Origin: a bacterium
GTDB lineage: Bacteria; SZUA-79; Acidulodesulfobacterales; Acidulodesulfobacteraceae
Assembly (NCBI GenBank): GCA_021794255.1
Contig: JAJYRF010000081.1
Span: forward strand, 1-8,892
Length of the DNA: 8,892 bases
Direction of reading: 5' to 3'
A program made the position numbers and the translations under genes. Within the stretch, counting starts at the first letter, position 1. The number at the start of each line of letters is the position of its first letter. The notes beneath the pieces are model-generated. The model was not told where the DNA came from. It saw only the letters and a program-made list of their open reading frames with translations, and did no database searches. Positions 5,314 through 8,892 of this stretch are shown here, one piece after another.

Positions 5314-6918
5314 TTAAATTAAAATTTTAGAAAAAATTTCGGAAGATATAAGCAATCCCTTTAGTGTCAATCTTATATAGTTATTTATATAATTATTTGA
5401 AATAGAATTAAATTTATTAATATTATTATCAACACTATCGGTGACAGCATTGTCAACATTTATTATTTTAGTTAAACTTTTAATTTCTATCACATTTTTC
5501 ATAAAACTTTCTTTTTCTATAAAATTTTCATTACATATATCTTTTATATATACTTCGGCAAAACCTGCTTTGATAAAATTATTAATTATTTCTTTGTCAA
5601 CATATTTATAAAGATTTTCCGAACTTATTCCTTTATTTGTTCTTAAAGATAAAAATATTTCTTCATTAATTATATCGTTTTTTGTTAAAATTTCTTCATC
5701 AATCTTAAATTTTTTAAATTTATATTTTTTATTTTCTAATTGTAATATATTTTTTTCAAAAAATAAAATTTTATCAATATATTTAATTATATTTGCTTCA
5801 TTTGTTATTCTGATTTCTAAATTATTAACATTATTATTGTCATTACCCTCATTTTTTTTATTATTACTATTGTTGTTGTAATCATTATTATTATTGTTGC
5901 AATTATTGCCATTTTTGTTATCGTCATTATTATCATCTTTGCTTAATTTAAGAAACGAAGACGCCGAAGGTCCCAGCCCAATATACTCGCCTCTTTCCCA
6001 ATAATTTATATTGTGTCTGCTTTCGAATCCGTTTAATGCAAAATTTGAAATTTCATAATGATTATATCCATATTTTTTAAATTCTTCGGCTGTAGTTATA
6101 TATAAATCGGCTAACTTATCTTCATAATCTTCATTGTCTTTATAATATTTGTAATTTTCATTATATTCATCCTCGTTATCATAAACATAATGACTATGAT
6201 GTTCATTAGATGCCTTTTCATTAAATTCGTAATTTTCTCCTGCTAAGGCTCTAAGTTTTTTAAAATTTTTATAAAACTTAGAGCCCTTTTCTATACTTAA
6301 AATATATGCCGATATATGCTCAGGCTTTATTTCAGTCAAATAATTTATATCGTTTTGCAAAACATCGGCTGTTTGTCCCGGAAGCCCCAGTATTAAATCA
6401 AGAGATATATTATTAAAATTACTCTTCCTTGCATCATCTACGCAATGCAGAATATCGGCAAGCAAATGGATCCTGCCAGCAAATTTTAAAACATTATTAT
6501 TAAAACTTTGAGCGCCTATTGATAAGCGGTTTACGCCTAAACTGCGCAAATTTTTTAATTTAGCATCATTGCCGGCGCTTTCAGGATTTACTTCTGCCGT
6601 AATTTCCGCATTATCAGACACTGTAAATATTTTATAAATATTATTCATCATTTTTTCAAAAAAATTAATATCCATAATGGACGGCGTTCCTCCGCCAAAA
6701 TAAATAGTCTTAATAACCCTGCTATGCAAATTATATTTTTCCGTCATAATTTTTAATTCTTTTATTAGGGATTGCAAATATATTTTATGTATATTATCAA
6801 TATTTTTAAATTTAATATTTTTAATATTTTCAGAATTTATTGAGTAAAAATTACAATAATTACATTTAGATTTGCAAAAAGGAACATGAATATAAATAGA
6901 TAAATTATTATCTTTCAT
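5314..6918 (-). CDS. hemW: HemW-type radical SAM protein with Asn-rich insertions
   Basis: HemW is a radical SAM protein related to oxygen-independent coproporphyrinogen III oxidase HemN; characterised members bind and deliver heme rather than make it. The N-terminus MKDNNLSIYIHVPFC and the cluster motif C15-x3-C19-x2-C22 followed by Asn-Phe fit HemW; HemN has a further cysteine at that point (CxxxCxxCxC). Other motifs are FGGGTPS (74-80), RLSIGAQSF (131-139), LDLILGLPGQT (173-183), HISAYILSIEKGSKF (201-215), HYEISNFA (287-294) and YIGLGPSASSF (312-322). The C-terminal HemN-type domain includes EEIFLSLRTNKGIS. At 534 residues it is far longer than the usual roughly 380. The excess is low-complexity sequence: an acidic Tyr/Asn/Asp/Glu-rich insert (about 234-268), a poly-Asn/Asp insert (about 327-366, DNA 5821-5940) and an Asn-rich stretch near the end (about 488-513). 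Core motifs are intact, so function is probably retained. No Shine-Dalgarno precedes the ATG. Confidence 0.9.
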   Translation of the reverse strand: MKDNNLSIYIHVPFCKSKCNYCNFYSINSENIKNIKFKNIDNIHKIYLQSLIKELKIMTEKYNLHSRVIKTIYFGGGTPSIMDINFFEKMMNNIYKIFTVSDNAEITAEVNPESAGNDAKLKNLRSLGVNRLSIGAQSFNNNVLKFAGRIHLLADILHCVDDARKSNFNNISLDLILGLPGQTADVLQNDINYLTEIKPEHISAYILSIEKGSKFYKNFKKLRALAGENYEFNEKASNEHHSHYVYDNEDEYNENYKYYKDNEDYEDKLADLYITTAEEFKKYGYNHYEISNFALNGFESRHNINYWERGEYIGLGPSASSFLKLSKDDNNDDNKNGNNCNNNNNDYNNNSNNKKNEGNDNNNVNNLEIRITNEANIIKYIDKILFFEKNILQLENKKYKFKKFKIDEEILTKNDIINEEIFLSLRTNKGISSENLYKYVDKEIINNFIKAGFAEVYIKDICNENFIEKESFMKNVIEIKSLTKIINVDNAVTDSVDNNINKFNSISNNYINNYIRLTLKGLLISSEIFSKILI

Positions 6919-7057
6919 TTTTGTATTTTGTTTTAATTTTAATTATGAATTTTAATCTTTATTTTAATTATTAATTTAATTATTAATTTTAATTTTGAAT
7001 TCAATTATGATTATGAATGTTAATTTTATAAATTATAATTTATAATTATAATTATGT

Positions 7058-7079
7058 AACAATATTATATAATATTGTT
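7058..7079. promoter_or_regulatory. Perfect 22-bp palindrome, possible operator
   Basis: AACAATATTATATAATATTGTT reads identically on both strands, and allowing one bulged C the symmetry extends to TGT/ACA on the flanks. It sits about 140 bp upstream of hemW in the divergent promoter region. The core recurs in a second copy: 7061-7089 and 7126-7154 agree at 24 of 29 positions. A dimeric repressor site is possible; no regulator gene is adjacent. Confidence 0.45.
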
Positions 7080-7115
7080 CACAATAAAGTGCATTTTTGG
7101 CACAAGTTGTATCAT

Positions 7116-7252
7116 TTCAGTCTCTGATATTATATAATAATGTTTAAAATCAAGCCGGCGGTAGTCGGCTATAAACCATAGTATGTATCTTTAGGATGAT
7201 TTGTATTTAAACAACTAAGCTAATGTTATTTTAGCTACAAGCAAAGACTGAA
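7116..7252 (+). other. Nested inverted repeats, possible structured RNA or small element
   Basis: Four helices can form together without conflict. TTCAGTCT (7116-7123) pairs with AGACTGAA (7245-7252). TGTTTAAA (7141-7148) pairs with TTTAAACA (7206-7213). AGCCG (7153-7157) pairs with CGGCT (7166-7170). AGCTAA (7218-7223) pairs with TTAGCT (7231-7236). This gives a closed multi-branch fold about 137 nt long with the most GC-rich stem inside. It lies 135 bp before the glycosyltransferase start, and so could be a leader RNA, an independent small RNA or a remnant of a palindromic mobile element. I recognise no known riboswitch class. Strand and boundaries are uncertain. Confidence 0.35.
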
Positions 7253-7386
7253 TGCTATAATTATTAATGGCAATAGACTGTACTGTATTAAAAAATTATA
7301 ATTATTTTATTAATTTTTTATATTGTTTTAACTAATACATTATATATATTAAATAAATTTATTAATTAATTAATAAGCAGCTTTAA

Positions 7387-8712
7387 ATGAACCAAAAAAA
7401 ACAAATAAGAACTATAAATATACTCCACATAGACAGCTATAACCAATATGGAGGAGCGCAAAAAAGCACGGTTAATTGTTTAAATGCTATAGAAAAAACA
7501 ATTAATTCCTTAAAATTATCAAAACCATATATTTATCCTGATAATTCAGATTGTAATTATCATTTTAATTTTTATGCTATTCATAATGCCAATAAGGTTT
7601 ATGAAGAAGAACTTAACAATATTGGCATTCCAAATTTTTCAATACAAATGAAAAATTTTGGAGATATTATTGCCGTTATAAAAATCGCAAAATTTTTAAG
7701 AAAATATAAAATAGATATTATTATTTTCCATTCATCAAAAGATCAGATGCTTGGCGGTATAGCTTGTTTTTTGTCCGGCAGAAGAATAGTAAAAATTTTA
7801 ACAAGGCATGTTGCTTATAACATAAGTATACTAAAAGGTTTTCTAATATATTATCTTCTAACCGATCATTATATCGCAATCTCAAAATATATTAAAAATA
7901 TTTTAATTAACGATTTAAGAATTAAAGAAAACAAAATAACCGTTATATACGACATTCGATTTACAGGCTATTATAATAAATATAATAATAACTATGACAA
8001 CAAAGAACAAATAAATAAATTAGAAAATAGAACAGAAATAAAAATCAAATCGGGCATAGAAACTAAAGTAGCTGCAAAAACTAAAACACCATTAACAATA
8101 GAAACAAATAAAATAATAAATAACGTTAATGATGTTAAAATGGAATTCGGTATACGGGAAAATGAAAAAATTATTTCAATTATCGGCAGATTGTCAAATG
8201 AAAAAGGGCATACGACTTTTTTAAATGCGGCAAAACAGATAATTAAAAAAAGAAAAGATATAAAATTTTTGATTATAGGCAGCGGCGATTTATTTGATAC
8301 CGTTAAAGAATTTATAATTAATAACAATTTAAGCGATTATATTATAATGACCGGATTTAAAAAAGAAGTTGAAAAATATATCAGTGCCAGTGATTTAATT
8401 GTTGTCCCTTCAGGTTTAGAAGGATTAGGCGGAATTATAATCGAATCCTGCATGGAAAAAAAAACGGTGATAGCTTCTAATATCGGCGGAATTCCTGAAA
8501 TTATAAATAATAATTTAACGGGTATTTTGTTCGAAAAAGATAATTTTAACGAACTCTCCGATAAAATACTTAACATTATAGATAATAAAAAAATGCTTAC
8601 TGACTTAGGAACTAATTGCTATAAAAAAATAACGGAGGAATTTAATCCTCATAAACTTGCGGAAGAAAATATCGCGCTGTATTGCAGACTTGTTAAAAAA
8701 TTTCATATATAA
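7387..8712 (+). CDS. GT4-family glycosyltransferase
   Basis: A GT-B fold, retaining glycosyltransferase (family 4) of 441 residues that would move a sugar from a nucleotide donor to a glycan or lipid acceptor at the cytoplasmic face. The N-terminal domain opens NILHIDSYNQYGGAQKS (11-27), with the GGAQ loop typical of the family. The C-terminal domain has IGRLSNEKGH (266-275; Arg268 and Lys273 are the expected donor-phosphate residues), FLIIGSGDL (294-302), ASDLIVVPS (334-342), the E-x7-E pair Glu345/Glu353 (EGLGGIIIE) and VIASNIGGIPEII (361-373). Between the domains, about 195-250, is an Asn/Lys/Thr-rich low-complexity insertion that is not part of the fold. The donor sugar cannot be told from sequence. 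It stands alone on the plus strand; rfbA about 3.3 kb away hints at a shared surface-polysaccharide role. No Shine-Dalgarno is seen. A run of eight As lies just inside the gene. Confidence 0.92.
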   Translation: MNQKKQIRTINILHIDSYNQYGGAQKSTVNCLNAIEKTINSLKLSKPYIYPDNSDCNYHFNFYAIHNANKVYEEELNNIGIPNFSIQMKNFGDIIAVIKIAKFLRKYKIDIIIFHSSKDQMLGGIACFLSGRRIVKILTRHVAYNISILKGFLIYYLLTDHYIAISKYIKNILINDLRIKENKITVIYDIRFTGYYNKYNNNYDNKEQINKLENRTEIKIKSGIETKVAAKTKTPLTIETNKIINNVNDVKMEFGIRENEKIISIIGRLSNEKGHTTFLNAAKQIIKKRKDIKFLIIGSGDLFDTVKEFIINNNLSDYIIMTGFKKEVEKYISASDLIVVPSGLEGLGGIIIESCMEKKTVIASNIGGIPEIINNNLTGILFEKDNFNELSDKILNIIDNKKMLTDLGTNCYKKITEEFNPHKLAEENIALYCRLVKKFHI

Positions 8713-8724
8713 TATATTATATAT
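8705..8724. repeat. 20-bp AT-only palindrome across the glycosyltransferase stop
   Basis: ATATATAATATATTATATAT is a perfect palindrome that includes the TAA stop of the glycosyltransferase. It has no GC base pair and no following T-tract, so termination is doubtful. Confidence 0.6.
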
Positions 8725-8771
8725 CATCATATATCGTTTATCTTCTACCGTTTATTGTTAATTTATAGTTT

Positions 8772-8869
8772 ATGTATTATGTATTATGTATTATGTATTA
8801 TGTATTATGTATTATGTATTATGTATTATGTATTATGTATTATGTATTATGTATTATGTATTATGTATT
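8772..8869. repeat. 7-bp tandem array, 14 perfect copies of ATGTATT
   Basis: Fourteen identical heptamers (98 bp) are followed by a degenerate ATGTGTA. The array starts 60 bp after the glycosyltransferase stop. Perfect identity of all units suggests recent expansion or ongoing slippage. No gene is seen from 8713 to the window end. Confidence 0.96.
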
Positions 8870-8892
8870 ATGTGTAGTGCATTTTAGTAAGA

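Larger units (their letters stand above)
6919..7386. other. Divergent intergenic region between hemW and the glycosyltransferase
   Basis: These 468 bp hold no credible gene. They must contain the promoters for both divergent genes, but AT richness prevents a firm assignment. From 6930 to 7050 the sequence is simple TTTAATTATTAA-type repeat. A perfect palindrome and a set of nested inverted repeats follow and are listed separately. The last part, to 7386, is plain AT-rich DNA with no Shine-Dalgarno before the glycosyltransferase ATG. Confidence 0.7.

Noticed and set aside
7992..8576. Minus-strand frames opposite the glycosyltransferase
   Set aside because: They are antisense shadows with hydrophobic low-complexity translations and no start signals.

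Overview
The window is a very AT-rich bacterial chromosome segment. G+C looks like roughly a quarter by eye; I did not compute it. It carries five recognisable protein genes, one unrecognised small protein gene, one tRNA, two gene remnants, and an unusual amount of simple-sequence repeat and palindromic DNA between genes. An inner-membrane sensor kinase, an RmlA-type nucleotide-sugar enzyme and a HemW-type radical SAM protein fit a Gram-negative bacterium. The kinase resembles the ArsS (acid-responsive) family known from Campylobacterota, so a proteobacterial or campylobacterial-like, possibly acid-exposed, low-GC organism is plausible. That placement is inference and no lineage is proven here.

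Layout. Bases 1-96 look like the right end of an IS200/IS605-type element (hairpin, then GGTTGAC). A 14-copy 9-bp tandem array follows (194-319). On the minus strand come an OmpR-family response regulator (1781-2545) and an ArsS-like histidine kinase (341-1615). The gap between them holds a decayed second copy of the regulator's last codons, whose stop overlaps the kinase start as ATGA. Upstream of the regulator, 2546-3203 has no gene but holds direct repeats, a 17-bp AT-only palindrome, a second hairpin and a 7-bp microsatellite.

Next on the minus strand are rfbA/rmlA (3204-4082) and a small Asn/Ala/Gln-rich protein (4145-4483), the only gene here with a textbook Shine-Dalgarno. Bases 4654-4898 hold the frameshifted C-terminal end of a DNA methyltransferase, lying directly against the 3' end of a tRNA-Ser(TGA) gene (4950-5035), which suggests an eroded integrated element. 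After a hairpin pair (5229-5278) comes hemW (5314-6918), enlarged by asparagine-rich insertions. A 468-bp divergent intergenic region (6919-7386) contains a perfect 22-bp palindrome and a set of nested inverted repeats that could fold as one structured RNA. A GT4-family glycosyltransferase (7387-8712, plus strand) follows. The window ends in a 14-copy 7-bp tandem array (8772-8869).

Functionally, rfbA and the glycosyltransferase both suit surface polysaccharide synthesis, but they are about 3.3 kb apart on opposite strands, so a shared pathway is only suggested. No complete novel defence or mobile system is visible. The best candidates for something undescribed are the structured region at 7116-7252, the hairpin motif it shares with 5229-5250, and the small Asn/Ala/Gln-rich protein.
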